Origin: Terriglobia bacterium
Lineage (GTDB): Bacteria > Acidobacteriota > Terriglobia > Terriglobales > Acidobacteriaceae
Assembly: GCA_021324365.1 (NCBI GenBank)
Contig: JAJPJE010000053.1
Coordinates: 25,462-89,461 of the forward strand
DNA: 64,000 nucleotides
Reading direction: 5' to 3'
The stretch's first letter is position 1. Each line of letters starts with the position of its first letter. The notes under the pieces are model-generated. The model was not told the origin of the DNA and searched no databases. It saw nothing but the letters and a program-made list of their open reading frames with translations. Shown here piece by piece: positions 33,614-42,854 of this stretch. Position numbers and translations under genes: made by a program.

Positions 33614-34363
33614 ATGCGTCGAATCATCGTCACCGTTGTTGCTGTTTCCGCTCTGTCCCTATGTTGCCAGGCACAGCTGCAACTCGATCAGTTGTGGAAG
33701 AAGGTTTCCAAGACTACATCGTCGTCCGGGACAGCCTCGAGCTTGACGGAGGACAGGATCAGCGCGGGTCTGAAGGAGGCACTCAATATCAGCACGCGCA
33801 ATGCGGTTGCCTTCACTGGCCGGCCGGATGGCTTCCTCAAGAATGCTGCCATCAAAATACTGATTCCTCCCAAGCTGAAGACCTTTGACCGCGGGATGCG
33901 CATGATTGGCAAAGGCGCCGAGATGGATGAACTCGAAGTTGGAATGAACCGTGCGGCAGAACAAGCAACTCCTGATGCGGAGAAGATCTTTCTTCGCGCA
34001 CTGGCGAATATGAGCTTCGATGATGCGCGAAGGATTCTCTCGGGTGGTGATACAGCAGCGACAGAATATTTTAAACAGCAGACCTCGGCACAACTGGCAC
34101 AAGCATTTCAGCCGATCATCCACTCGAAACTCGAGACTGTTGGGGTGGTGAAGAAGTACAACGAGTTGATGCGCAATCCACTGGCTGATTCACTGCTTGC
34201 ACAGAGTGCTTTCGACCTCGACGACTATGTGGTCTCGAAGACACTCGACGGACTGTTCTATACGCTCGGAGAAGAAGAACGGAAGATCCGGCGCGATCCG
34301 GCAGAGCAGACAACGGCGCTGCTTAGAGATGTGTTTGGAAGGAAAGCGGCGGCGAACCAATAG
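33614..34363 (+). CDS. DUF4197 family exported protein
   Basis: 249 residues. Signal peptide about 1-20 (MRRIIVTVVAVSALSLCCQA). The body matches DUF4197: ISAGLKEALNISTRNAVAFTGRPDGFLKNAAIKILIPPKL, then FLRALANMSFDDARRILSGGDTAATEYFKQQTSAQL, and the C-terminal VSKTLDGLFYTLGEEERKIRRDPAEQTTALLRDVFG. Function unknown. The start is ATG 33614, since the in-frame region before it lacks export features; the ribosome-binding site is weak. Confidence 0.92.
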   Translation: MRRIIVTVVAVSALSLCCQAQLQLDQLWKKVSKTTSSSGTASSLTEDRISAGLKEALNISTRNAVAFTGRPDGFLKNAAIKILIPPKLKTFDRGMRMIGKGAEMDELEVGMNRAAEQATPDAEKIFLRALANMSFDDARRILSGGDTAATEYFKQQTSAQLAQAFQPIIHSKLETVGVVKKYNELMRNPLADSLLAQSAFDLDDYVVSKTLDGLFYTLGEEERKIRRDPAEQTTALLRDVFGRKAAANQ

Positions 34364-34490
34364 GTCCAACACGACAGTTAAGAAGAGCGGGTAACGACAA
34401 CTGAGGCTAAGTTCTGGCACTCAACCATTGACGGCGCCTATAAGCATAGAGACTATGTGCCGTTTCGGGCACTACCTCACAATTAGCCTC

Positions 34491-34517
34491 GGGCGTGAAC
34501 GCCCTGTAATTTTTTTA
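34491..34517 (+). terminator. Rho-independent terminator
   Basis: GGGCG-TGAA-CGCCC, 5-bp GC stem with a four-base loop, then TGTAA and seven T residues. It lies about 130 bases after the DUF4197 stop and ends transcription before the OmpA gene. The remainder of the 34364-34733 gap holds no gene. Confidence 0.75.
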
Positions 34518-34733
34518 CGCCAGTGGTGAGATGTGCCGCCCTTGTAAATAGCCGAATTTTGTCATCCGAACCTACGCTACTGAAAACAAATAGCTTATCG
34601 ATTTGGGCTCGGCAGACTCATTGGCAGAGCGCGTGCTATTTCACAACCCGAAGCGCTCTGGTGAGCATCGCGAGTAGATGCCAGGCGCCGGATTACCGGC
34701 AGCCGGCACAAGGAGCGCTAAGGAGCTTTCTCC

Positions 34734-35465
34734 ATGAACAGGGTTCTCGTACTCTCAGTTGCCGCCACTTTGAGCATTGGCCTATCGATAGGATGCTCAA
34801 GCAAAAAGTATGTACGCAGTCAGACTGGACCTACCATTAACAAAGTAAATGAACTGGACGACCTCACGGCGAAGACTTCGAAAGATATCAAAGACGTCGA
34901 CGCCCGCGCACAGCAGGGGATTCAGGGTGTAAACGCGAAGGCTGACGCTGCGGATCAGAAGGCGCAGGCCGCCGGTCAGCGGGCGGACCAGGCGCAAACG
35001 TTGGCATCGAACGCCGCCAACCAAGTGCAGTCACTTGCAAACACAGTTGCCAATCTGGACAACTATCGTCCAGTGGTGGAAACCACAGTTCACTTTGGCT
35101 TCGACAAGTCGAACCTGACTGCGAAGGCAAAGGAAGCACTCGATCAACTCGGAACTGAAATCCCGAACACGAAAAACTACATCCTCGTGATCGATGGAAA
35201 CACGGATTCGACTGGCCCTGCAAGTTACAACTATGACTTAAGCCGCCGTCGCGCAGATGCGGTCGTGCAGTACGTGGCTTCGAAGTACAACGTACCGGCA
35301 CACAAGATTTACCTGATTGGCCTTGGCAAAGATAAGCCCGCTACCGACAACAAGACCTCAAAGGGTCGTGCGGAAAACCGCCGAGTCGATGTACGGCTGA
35401 TGACCAACACTGATCAGAACCAGAATACGACTGCAGCCTCGGCCAAGCCGCCGGCGCAGCAATAG
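34734..35465 (+). CDS. OmpA-family lipoprotein with coiled coil
   Basis: 243 residues. Lipobox LSIGC with C21 as the lipidation site, then an Ala/Gln/Asp-rich coiled coil (about 40-105, including NAKADAADQKAQAAGQRADQAQTLASNAANQ), like the Lpp-type stalk. An OmpA peptidoglycan-binding domain covers about 112-225: VHFGFDKSNLTAKAKEALDQL, DGNTDSTGPASYN, LSRRRADAVVQYVA and GKDKPATDNKTSKGRAENRRVDV, with the diaminopimelate-binding D and R residues. Tethers the outer membrane to peptidoglycan. AAGGAG precedes ATG 34734; a terminator follows. Confidence 0.95.
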   Translation: MNRVLVLSVAATLSIGLSIGCSSKKYVRSQTGPTINKVNELDDLTAKTSKDIKDVDARAQQGIQGVNAKADAADQKAQAAGQRADQAQTLASNAANQVQSLANTVANLDNYRPVVETTVHFGFDKSNLTAKAKEALDQLGTEIPNTKNYILVIDGNTDSTGPASYNYDLSRRRADAVVQYVASKYNVPAHKIYLIGLGKDKPATDNKTSKGRAENRRVDVRLMTNTDQNQNTTAASAKPPAQQ

Positions 35466-35495
35466 GTTTGTCCTCCCCTGTAACAAGCCTCTGCA

Positions 35496-35526
35496 GGCCG
35501 CTCGAAAGGGCGGCCAATTTTTTTTG
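35496..35526 (+). terminator. Rho-independent terminator after OmpA lipoprotein
   Basis: GGCCGCTC-GAAA-GGGCGGCC: an 8-bp stem (one G-T pair) closed by a GNRA-type loop and followed by AA and eight T residues. Confidence 0.92.
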
Positions 35527-35705
35527 GTAGCAGAAAGTGTACGTTAGTGGCGCGGGCGAAAAGAGCCTAAGGAAAGACTCGACGGCCGTACATCGGCATG
35601 GTTGAAGGCAGGCTCGTTCAAAGCATCTTCGGATGGAATCTTCCGCAACCCCTAAAAGCCGCATCGTTCAAGGCGGATTTGCGAGCGGTGCAAAAGGTCT
35701 AGAAT

Positions 35706-36617
35706 ATGCGTATGCGACCGTTGCTGCTCGGGATCGTGCTCTGTGCTCCATTGATTGTCTTTGCCCAGGATCCGAATCTCAGTCCCGATACCACTTTCCC
35801 CGGCGATAAGCCAGCGGCGAAAACGGATAAGCTCCCCGAGGCTCCTGCTCCGGCAAAAACGTCAAGTTCGAATATGCCCGACGCGCCGACGCCCTCGAGC
35901 ACGCCAGCGCCGCCAAAGAAGCCTGTGCCACCTCCGGCCGCCGAAAGTTCGGCGCCTCCGGCCAGCGCTCCGCTGCCGAGAAGCACAGGGGAGAGTTCGA
36001 GCAAAGACAATCCGGTGGACATCAGTCCGCCGCCCGGGGATGACAAACATCCCGGAGCTGATCTGCCGAGCGAGATCGATGAGCTGCGGCCGTGGAACCC
36101 CCACCAGGCAGACAAAGAAGTGGAAGTCGGAGAGTTCTACTACAAGCGCGGAAACTACATTGCAGCGGAGAGCAGGTTTCAAGGGGCTCTACATTGGCAA
36201 TGGAATCATGCCGAGGCGACGTTTCATCTCGCACAAACTGAAGAAAAGTTGAACAAGCCGGAAGAGGCGCGGAAGTACTACTCGATGTACCTTAGCATCC
36301 TCCCAGAAGGGCCGGAGGCGCAGAAAACAAAAAAGGCACTCGATAAACTCGGAGGGCCGGTACCCGTGACTGCGCAAAACAGAGAGGCCTCGGGGGGCGG
36401 ACCGGCCGATGCTCCGGAATCGCTGGATGCCCAGAAGAAAGCGTATCGTGGAATCAAAGAAAAGCTGAAGGACCTATCCCCGCAATGTGTTGAATTAGGC
36501 GGCAGTCCTTGCTACAACGTTCCTAGGAAAGATCCTGCGTCAGATTCCAGCAGCGCGTCTAAGAAAGCGCCGCCGGATTCCGGGACTACTTCTCAACCTT
36601 CAGAAACTCCCCAGTAG
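35706..36617 (+). CDS. Secreted proline-rich TPR protein
   Basis: 303 residues. Signal peptide about 1-20 (LLLGIVLCAPLIVFAQ). Residues 30-120 are Pro/Ala/Ser/Lys-rich and disordered. Two tetratricopeptide-type units lie at about 140-215 (EVGEFYYKRGNYIAAESRFQGALHW; AEATFHLAQTEEKLNKPEEARKYYSMYLSILP). The TPR part resembles BamD/YfiO-like modules. The C-terminus is again Ser/Lys-rich. The last 32 bases overlap the 3' end of the convergent lipoprotein gene. Confidence 0.85.
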   Translation: MRMRPLLLGIVLCAPLIVFAQDPNLSPDTTFPGDKPAAKTDKLPEAPAPAKTSSSNMPDAPTPSSTPAPPKKPVPPPAAESSAPPASAPLPRSTGESSSKDNPVDISPPPGDDKHPGADLPSEIDELRPWNPHQADKEVEVGEFYYKRGNYIAAESRFQGALHWQWNHAEATFHLAQTEEKLNKPEEARKYYSMYLSILPEGPEAQKTKKALDKLGGPVPVTAQNREASGGGPADAPESLDAQKKAYRGIKEKLKDLSPQCVELGGSPCYNVPRKDPASDSSSASKKAPPDSGTTSQPSETPQ

Positions 36618-37224
36618 TGGCGTCAACGAGGACGCGCAGTTTGGCCTCATTTCCGGTTCCACCGTATTCAACGTGCCACATCAGCTTGTTCTCTTGCGCA
36701 CTCCACTCAACCACGCAGATGAGCGGCAAAGAAGCGTTCTGCTTCAGCAGTTTTTCACCACCGTGCTGACTGGCGACTTCAACGGCCTTGTCAGAGTCGA
36801 CTTTGAAGAAGGCGAGATCGAAGGTCCTGGTAGAGGTATTGGAGGGATTGTAGCTGTCTTCCGCGCCGAACGAAATGCCAGGATCTGGGGCGTCGTCTTC
36901 CTTAATCCCCGACCACGAATACGTTTTAGCGACGCGGTGTCCAGGTGATCCGAAAGAAGCGCGCCACACTGCGTACCTGCCGTCCTTGCCGGTAACATCC
37001 TTGGTCGGCTGGGATTCCAACCGGAACGGCAGAGCATCCGCCTGCCACGATCGCGCCGCAACATACATCTTGTAAATGGCTTCCCGACCGGTGTAAAGCG
37101 TCGGCTCGGCTGGCTTCGAGGCCGCTTCTTCGGCAGGTTTTTTCGGCTCAGAGGTGCAATCGAACAACACCAACAAAGAAACGATCACGAGAACAAAAGC
37201 GGCGGGCCGCGCATTCTTCTTCAT
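36586..37224 (-). CDS. Lipoprotein with PepSY-like C-terminus
   Basis: 212 residues from ATG 37224. N-terminal MKKNARPAAFVLVIVSLLVLFDC is a lipoprotein signal with cysteine near residue 23. The C-terminus ends LMWHVEYGGTGNEAKLRVLVDATTGEFLKVEK, which has the PepSY-like pattern of a strand followed by V-D-A-x-T-G. The middle contains YKMYVAARSWQADALPFRLES. An AGGAGG sits 14 bases upstream of ATG 37224, somewhat far; a TTG at 37251 precedes it. Function unknown. Overlaps the TPR gene tail to tail. Confidence 0.82.
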   Translation of the reverse strand: MKKNARPAAFVLVIVSLLVLFDCTSEPKKPAEEAASKPAEPTLYTGREAIYKMYVAARSWQADALPFRLESQPTKDVTGKDGRYAVWRASFGSPGHRVAKTYSWSGIKEDDAPDPGISFGAEDSYNPSNTSTRTFDLAFFKVDSDKAVEVASQHGGEKLLKQNASLPLICVVEWSAQENKLMWHVEYGGTGNEAKLRVLVDATTGEFLKVEK

Positions 37225-37508
37225 CTTTAGTTTTATTTCCTCCTGGATCAAGCATGAGAAGGATCGATCTCAGCGGGAGACCAAGAGCAACATTCTACTT
37301 CATTGTATTTTTGGGACGTGCAACCGTGAGTGGAGCACGGTTCGACACGGTCACATAGCGGAAAAAAATATGGCAGCTGGATTTGCCGATTCCGATAACG
37401 ATTACACTAGAACCGGATTAGAATTGCGACGAGGCGGGGATGGGACAATCTCCATAAGTTTTCGTGACTACTCGGTCGCCAAGTTCCGCATCTTAGAACT
37501 TGATCCAG

Positions 37509-37982
37509 ATGCCAAAGATTTCCGCACTACTCCACACGATGAACGATGTGCAACGGGTCGGTCGAGTCATCGACTCTTTGCGTCCATGTGACGAGGTTCT
37601 TGTCATTGACCATGGTTCTACCGATGGAACTCAGAAAGCAGCCGAGGAACTCGGCGCGACTGTGAAGGCAGCTATTCCGGGTGTCGATCGTGGCGCGTAC
37701 GCACTTGATGCCAGGAACGATTGGGTTTTCTGCATTTGCTCGAACGAGGCGCTTACGGAAGAGCTGGAAGCATCATTGCAGGAATGGAAGCAGCATGATC
37801 CGGGCGATAAGCCCGGGTATGCGGTTGCGGTGAGAGAAGAGTCGAACGGCACTTGGAAACATTGTGCGACTGAGATGCGGTTGGTCGACCGAACGCGCCT
37901 GAATTGGACTGGGGATCTTCCTCCGAACACGGATGGGCCGGCCGCCTTTCCTGGAGACTTAATGCGTTTTTCAAATCCGTAG
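37509..37982 (+). CDS. Short glycosyltransferase-2-like protein lacking the DxD motif
   Basis: 157 residues. ISALLHTMNDVQRVGRVIDSLRPCDEVLVIDHGSTDGTQKAAEELGA is the nucleotide-binding half of a family 2 glycosyltransferase (WaaE/KdtX-like). Where active enzymes have a DxD metal site (usually L-D-A-D-E), this one has FCICSNEAL. No acceptor domain or membrane helix follows. It may be a non-catalytic remnant or a regulatory homologue. ATG 37509 chosen over TTG 37500. The 250 bases before it contain no supportable gene. Confidence 0.65.
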   Translation: MPKISALLHTMNDVQRVGRVIDSLRPCDEVLVIDHGSTDGTQKAAEELGATVKAAIPGVDRGAYALDARNDWVFCICSNEALTEELEASLQEWKQHDPGDKPGYAVAVREESNGTWKHCATEMRLVDRTRLNWTGDLPPNTDGPAAFPGDLMRFSNP

Positions 37983-38135
37983 GGATGCAGCGAGGCCATT
38001 TTCGCGGATTCTCATTCCCGGCGCATCCCGCAGTGCATGTACCGCTGAGATTACCATTGGTCCATTGGTGTACTTCGCCGCGCTCATAAGCGACATATAA
38101 TCTGGACGAATCTAACCAGATTACACCGGGCGTGA

Positions 38136-39059
38136 ATGTTTCTATTCTCCGCGATCGCGATTTTCTGTTTTGGGCTGGTGTTCGGAAGTTTTCTGAACGT
38201 CTGCATCCATAGAATTCCGCGGGAGCAATCCGTCGTGTGGCCCGGTTCGGCTTGCCCTACCTGCAGAGAAGAAATTCGCTTCTACGACAACGTCCCAATG
38301 TTTAGCTGGCTGGTTTTGCGAGGCCGTTGCCGTAATTGCAAAGCGCCGATCAGCCCGCGGTATTTGCTCGTAGAACTGCTTACGGGAGTTCTATTCCTGT
38401 TCTGTTTCCTGGAGTTTGGGCTGTCGCTGAGTACTTTGAAGTATTGCGTGTTCTGCTTTCTGATTGTCGGTCTCGTCTTCATCGACGCGGAATGGAAGTT
38501 GTTGCCTGATCAGTTAACCCTCACGGGCCTGGTGGTTGGCATCGCTTTCAGCATCATCGTGCCGGTGAACGACTTTCTGGCACAGATCTTGCCGACGCAC
38601 ATGGACATGTCTGTAGGCGGAAACTGCTGGAGGTTGGTGTCGCTCGGAGATTCGGTCCTGGGCGCAGTTGTTGGTGCATCTTTCATTTATGGAGTTGGGG
38701 AAATTTACCTTCGCGCACGCGGCGTGCAGGGCATGGGCTTTGGCGACGTGAAATTGATGGCTATGGTGGGGGCCTTCCTTGGAACACGACTAACAGTAGT
38801 CACGTTATTTGGAGCGTCGCTGGTCGGATCGCTTTTCGGTCTTACCGCTGTCTTAAACGTTTGGTGCATTCGAACGCGAAGGCGGGTCGAGCGTAACCAC
38901 GAGCCCTTCGCGGTCGCCCGCCGGCGCGCATGGCATTCTGCCAGCTTGGTTTACCGCTTCTATCAGATTCCGTTTGGGGTTTTTTTAGGCAGTGTTGCCT
39001 TGATTGCTTTGTTCTTTGGGAACGCGCTGCTCCGGCGTTACTGGAGTCTGTACGGTTAA
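38136..39059 (+). CDS. pilD: Prepilin peptidase (type IV leader peptidase)
   Basis: 307 residues. Cleaves and N-methylates type IV prepilins and type II pseudopilins in the inner membrane. The N-terminal domain starts FGSFLNVCIHRIP and holds the zinc cysteines C40-x2-C43 and C65-x2-C68 for methyltransferase activity. The two catalytic aspartates are D117 (FIDAEWKLLPD) and D203 in GMGFGDVK. About eight membrane helices. A Cys/Arg-rich cytoplasmic loop near 235-270 is longer than usual. No pilin genes are adjacent. Confidence 0.94.
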   Translation: MFLFSAIAIFCFGLVFGSFLNVCIHRIPREQSVVWPGSACPTCREEIRFYDNVPMFSWLVLRGRCRNCKAPISPRYLLVELLTGVLFLFCFLEFGLSLSTLKYCVFCFLIVGLVFIDAEWKLLPDQLTLTGLVVGIAFSIIVPVNDFLAQILPTHMDMSVGGNCWRLVSLGDSVLGAVVGASFIYGVGEIYLRARGVQGMGFGDVKLMAMVGAFLGTRLTVVTLFGASLVGSLFGLTAVLNVWCIRTRRRVERNHEPFAVARRRAWHSASLVYRFYQIPFGVFLGSVALIALFFGNALLRRYWSLYG

Positions 39060-39076
39060 ACATTGTGAGGTCGACG

Positions 39077-39652
39077 ATGAAAAGACTTGTTGAACTGCTG
39101 TTGACGACAACCTTGTTCCTGCTGGGGATTCCGGCAATCTCGCAGTCGGTGGCGGACGTAGCCAGGAGCACGCGCGATGAGAAAAAGCCAGCGGCTACGA
39201 AGGTCTACACGAACGACGACTTGCCGTCCGTTCCAGAATCGAACATGGCGGAGCAGTCGCCGGCAGATGGAACCTCGTCCAACGGGGAAGCGGCAGCTTC
39301 GAACGCCGAAGCCGGCGACGCGGCTTCGACAACCTCGGAGAAGAGTGGCAGCAAGAACGCACCTTCGGATTCCAAAGACTGGAAGTCGGAGGTGAGTCAG
39401 CAGGAAGACAAGGTTAAGCAGCTGGAGAAGGAAATCGACTTGATGCAGCGCGAGAACAAGCTTCGTCAAGCCGCCTTTTACGGAGACGCGGGAAGCCAAC
39501 TGCGCGATCAGAAGAAGTGGGCGGACGAACAGCGAGCGTATCAGACCGATCTAGAGGCCAAACAAAAGGAGCTGGACGAGGCCAAACAGAAGCTCGATGA
39601 CACCCGCGAAGACGCCCGGAAAAGCGGCGTTCCATCGCGGCAGTTGGAATAA
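39077..39652 (+). CDS. Secreted coiled-coil protein
   Basis: 191 residues. Signal peptide about 1-22 (LLLTTTLFLLGIPAISQ). A Ser/Ala/Glu-rich low-complexity stretch (about 45-100) is followed by a charged coiled coil (about 105-180: EDKVKQLEKEIDLMQREN; DLEAKQKELDEAKQKLDDTREDA). GAGGT lies 6 bases before ATG 39077. Starts 17 bases after pilD, so probably in the same transcript. A terminator follows at once. Function unknown. Confidence 0.85.
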   Translation: MKRLVELLLTTTLFLLGIPAISQSVADVARSTRDEKKPAATKVYTNDDLPSVPESNMAEQSPADGTSSNGEAAASNAEAGDAASTTSEKSGSKNAPSDSKDWKSEVSQQEDKVKQLEKEIDLMQRENKLRQAAFYGDAGSQLRDQKKWADEQRAYQTDLEAKQKELDEAKQKLDDTREDARKSGVPSRQLE

Positions 39653-39676
39653 TATCCAGCATTGTCTGGGGTGAAA

Positions 39677-39701
39677 AAGGCGCTCGCGAAGCGCCTTTTT
39701 T
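39677..39701 (+). terminator. Rho-independent terminator
   Basis: AAGGCGC / GCGCCTT, 7-bp stem with a 7-nt loop and six T residues, 25 bases after the coiled-coil gene. It argues against a start for the next gene at TTG 39662. Confidence 0.9.
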
Positions 39702-39850
39702 GCTTTCAGTTGCAGTACTTAAGTAATGCCAGAAAGGCCCAGTTTATAGGGCTTCGAGATGGTACTCGGGATAGAATTCGTTACTCAGGGCAGCCCTTGC
39801 GCGCCGCTTGGTCGCTGGCCCGCCAGTTGGGGCAGGAGTCCCTTTCGCGA

Positions 39851-41680
39851 GTGGGGAAGAACCGTTCGTTCAAAATCGCCTTACCGGAACGCATCCCGAT
39901 TCTGTACCTGATCGTTGCGGTCCTTGTGCTTTTGAGCGTCGTCCCGATGTATTTTTATGCCCGCCAGGTGCTGGAGATTAACCGCGAGCGCCTGAAAACC
40001 AACGAAATGCTTCTGCAGAATACGATCACGCGCTCGCTGAGCGATGAGATTGCCCAGAAGATGGGCAATCTGGACGCGATGCTGGGCAACCTCGCTTCAG
40101 CAATCCAGGTGACTAGCGGTGGCGATCTGGCTGGCGGCAAGATTGGCGCACCCGAGTTGCGCGCCCTGCTGGAGAAGTTTGTCTCCTCTTCTACTGACAT
40201 AGCGTATGCGACCGTCCTGAATACCGATGCCAAAGGACAGTCCGTAGGGCGCATCAATCCGGATGAGTTCCTGCAGCGAGAACTGGAGCGCGCATTTGCC
40301 GCAGCAAGAGAGGGCCGCGCCTACACCGGGCAGGTGCTCTCAGTGGATTCGGGCGACAAGCACCATACTGTGCTGCTAGTCAGCGTGCCTATCATGGCCG
40401 GGGACCGCTCGGTCGGCATGATCGGCAGTGCAGTTGATCTTCAATTTCTTTTGAATGATCTCGACCAGGTCAGTAAAGGCGGCTTACTGGCGTATGTAGT
40501 GGACCGGCAGGGACGCCTGGTTGCCGCTCTGCAGGGCCCGCACCTCGCAACCGGCCAGGATATGACGAAGATGGACATCGTGAAAAGCTTCGTCGATTCC
40601 GGTGGCCGCGCACGCTGGGTAGAGACTTACGAATTCAGCGCGAACGATGAAGGCCGCAAGACCGGTATGCTGGGCACGTATAGCCCAGTGCCTTCCCTGG
40701 AGTGGGCCGTCATCGCACAGAAACCTCAGGATGAGGCGTACCACGGTGTATACGAGATGCAGCGCACAGCTAAACTGCTCGCGCTGGCTGCGATCCTTCT
40801 GAGCTGCCTGGTTGGAATCACTGCCGCACGCTGGATTACGACGCCCCTGGAAATCTTGACCCAGAGCAGCCACGCGATTGCCCGAGGAGATTTCTCGCGG
40901 CGCGTAGACCTGAAGAGCCGTACTGAAATTGGTGAACTCGCGCAGACATTCAACTACATGTGTGAGGACCTGGAGCATCTGGTCGGCGACTTGAAGCATG
41001 CCGCCGAAGAAAACCGCGAGCTCTTCCTGGGTTCCATTCAAATGCTCGCTGGTGCAGTCGACGAAAAGGATCCATACACTCGTGGTCACTCCGATCGTGT
41101 GACGCGGTTCTCCATGCTGATTGCGAAAGAGCTTGGACTGGCGCAAGAAGAAGTGGAGAAAATCCGGATTTCGGCTCAGTTGCACGACGTAGGAAAAATC
41201 GGCATTGAAGACCGCATCCTGAAGAAACCAGGTGCGCTGACCGCCGAGGAATACGAAGTGATGAAGTCGCACACCGTGCGTGGTGCGAATATCCTTCGGC
41301 CCGTCGAGCAGTTGAAAGAAATGATTCAGGGAATCGAGTTGCACCACGAATCCCTGGATGGCAAGGGGTATCCGTATGGGCTGAAGGGCGACGACATTCC
41401 ACTTCCAGCTCGCATCATCGCCGTGGCTGATACGTTCGATGCTATGACGACGAATCGTCCGTATCAGTCCGCCAAAGAACCGGAGTATGCGATTCGCATT
41501 ATCCAGTCGCTGGCTCGCAGCAAGTTCGATCCGGACGTTGTGCAGGCGCTCACTCGACTGTTCGAGCGAGGTGAGATCCGTGTGAAGCGTGCGGCCGTCG
41601 CTTCCGAAGTTGATGCTACTGCGGTGCCAGTGCCGACCGATCAGGCTCAAGCAGCAACCGAAGCTGTTCCCGCCAGCTAA
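39851..41680 (+). CDS. Membrane HD-GYP phosphodiesterase with Cache and HAMP domains
   Basis: About 609 residues. The start is uncertain: there is no early ATG, and GTG 39851 (AGGAG 12 bases upstream) is my choice; the open frame extends to 39662 but that part contains a terminator. Order: TM1 (about 17-36), periplasmic Cache-like sensor (about 40-300), TM2 (about 305-325), HAMP (about 328-380) and HD-GYP (about 395-575). The last shows HSDRVTRFS, LHDVGKIGIED, HHESLDGKGYPYGL and AVADTFDAMTTNRPYQ, all conserved metal ligands. It should hydrolyse c-di-GMP in response to a periplasmic ligand. Confidence 0.93.
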   Translation: MGKNRSFKIALPERIPILYLIVAVLVLLSVVPMYFYARQVLEINRERLKTNEMLLQNTITRSLSDEIAQKMGNLDAMLGNLASAIQVTSGGDLAGGKIGAPELRALLEKFVSSSTDIAYATVLNTDAKGQSVGRINPDEFLQRELERAFAAAREGRAYTGQVLSVDSGDKHHTVLLVSVPIMAGDRSVGMIGSAVDLQFLLNDLDQVSKGGLLAYVVDRQGRLVAALQGPHLATGQDMTKMDIVKSFVDSGGRARWVETYEFSANDEGRKTGMLGTYSPVPSLEWAVIAQKPQDEAYHGVYEMQRTAKLLALAAILLSCLVGITAARWITTPLEILTQSSHAIARGDFSRRVDLKSRTEIGELAQTFNYMCEDLEHLVGDLKHAAEENRELFLGSIQMLAGAVDEKDPYTRGHSDRVTRFSMLIAKELGLAQEEVEKIRISAQLHDVGKIGIEDRILKKPGALTAEEYEVMKSHTVRGANILRPVEQLKEMIQGIELHHESLDGKGYPYGLKGDDIPLPARIIAVADTFDAMTTNRPYQSAKEPEYAIRIIQSLARSKFDPDVVQALTRLFERGEIRVKRAAVASEVDATAVPVPTDQAQAATEAVPAS

Positions 41681-41812
41681 ATCCAGCCACAAAATCTCTG
41701 CTGCTCAGTTGATACACGTCTGGCACGTGTCGCTACCTTTTCAACCCGTATAATGAAGGATTCCAAAGCTCGTGCGGATTCAACTAGCGTCACGAACTCG
41801 GGTCAGAATTTC

Positions 41813-42772
41813 ATGATTCAGACTTTATTTGGCAGCACAGAAGAACAACCTAAAAAGCAGGGCATTTTCGAGCGCATGAAGCAGGCCGTCTCGCGAACTC
41901 GCGAGAATCTGAGCGAGCGCATCGAGGAAGTTGTTTCCCTGAATGCAGAGATCGATCGCAACACTCTGGACGACCTGGAGGCCACCCTCATTGGCGCAGA
42001 TCTGGGGACCAAGACCACGGAACAGTTGCTGGCAGCACTGCGTGAAAAAGCAGATCGTAAACAGATCGGGAACATTGCGGAGCTAAAGCGTTTATTGAAG
42101 GAGGAAGTTCGAAACGTTCTGCTAAGGGCGAATGTACAGCCAGTGCAGGCGGTCGACGGCGAGCCCGAAGTAATCATGGTGGTTGGCGTCAATGGAACCG
42201 GGAAGACCACCACGATCGGCAAACTCGCGAATGTCTTCCGCGCCGATGGCAAGCATGTTCTACTGTGTGCCGCCGATACGTTCCGCGCGGCTGCCATTGA
42301 GCAACTGGAAGTCTGGGGTGATCGAACCGGTACCGAAGTGATCAAAACCAAAGCAGGAGGCGATCCCGCGGCAGTCCTCTTCGACGCGCTGCAGGCAGCG
42401 AAGGCCCGTAGCCTCGATTACGTGATTGTCGACACTGCCGGGCGCTTACACACCAAATCGAGCCTGATGACCGAACTGGAGAAGATGAGACGCACTGCGC
42501 AGCGGATCATTACCGGCGCTCCGCACGAGACATTGCTGGTGGTCGATGCAACCACGGGGCAGAATGGCCTGCAGCAAGCGAAGCTGTTTACCGAGTCGGC
42601 AGGAGTTACAGGAATTGTGCTCACCAAACTCGATGGCACCGCCAAGGGCGGAATCGTAGTTGCGATCTCCAACGAATTGGGCCTGCCGGTTCGATATGTT
42701 GGCGTGGGAGAAAAGGCCGGCGACTTATTACCGTTCGATGCGGGAGCGTTTGTAGATTCGCTGTTCGAATAG
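41813..42772 (+). CDS. ftsY: Signal recognition particle receptor FtsY
   Basis: SRP GTPase that docks ribosome-nascent chains at the membrane. 319 residues from ATG 41813; ATG 41753 would add 20 residues without a ribosome-binding site. The acidic A domain is nearly absent, as in other short FtsY proteins. The N domain starts at about residue 15; the G domain has GVNGTGKTTT (G1, about 124), DTFRAAAIEQL, DTAGRLHTKSSLM (G3) and TKLDGTAKGG (G4). A C-terminal amphipathic helix (FDAGAFVDSLF) ends it. Confidence 0.96.
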   Translation: MIQTLFGSTEEQPKKQGIFERMKQAVSRTRENLSERIEEVVSLNAEIDRNTLDDLEATLIGADLGTKTTEQLLAALREKADRKQIGNIAELKRLLKEEVRNVLLRANVQPVQAVDGEPEVIMVVGVNGTGKTTTIGKLANVFRADGKHVLLCAADTFRAAAIEQLEVWGDRTGTEVIKTKAGGDPAAVLFDALQAAKARSLDYVIVDTAGRLHTKSSLMTELEKMRRTAQRIITGAPHETLLVVDATTGQNGLQQAKLFTESAGVTGIVLTKLDGTAKGGIVVAISNELGLPVRYVGVGEKAGDLLPFDAGAFVDSLFE

Positions 42773-42783
42773 AGAATCACTGC

Positions 42784-42841
42784 CGATCAGAAATTGTGCA
42801 GCCATACTTCTGATCGTGTTGTAACTCGCCATCCTGGCGAG
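42784..42841 (+). promoter_or_regulatory. Two hairpins in the ftsY-ribD gap
   Basis: CGATCAGAA / TTCTGATCG (9-bp stem, 42784-42816) and CTCGCCA-TCC-TGGCGAG (7-bp stem, 42825-42841). Neither is followed by a T-run. The second ends 13 bases before the ribD start, where no ribosome-binding site is obvious. The FMN-riboswitch core sequences are absent. Confidence 0.4.
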
Positions 42842-42854
42842 ACATTCATCTAAA

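Noticed and set aside
37370..37591. Short open frame before the glycosyltransferase-like gene
   Set aside because: No ribosome-binding site or homology, and it overlaps the glycosyltransferase start in another frame.
40484..41692. 402-codon minus-strand open frame
   Set aside because: Antisense to the HD-GYP protein, which has every catalytic motif.
42773..42854. FMN riboswitch before ribD
   Set aside because: The gap is too short and lacks the conserved core segments of that riboswitch.
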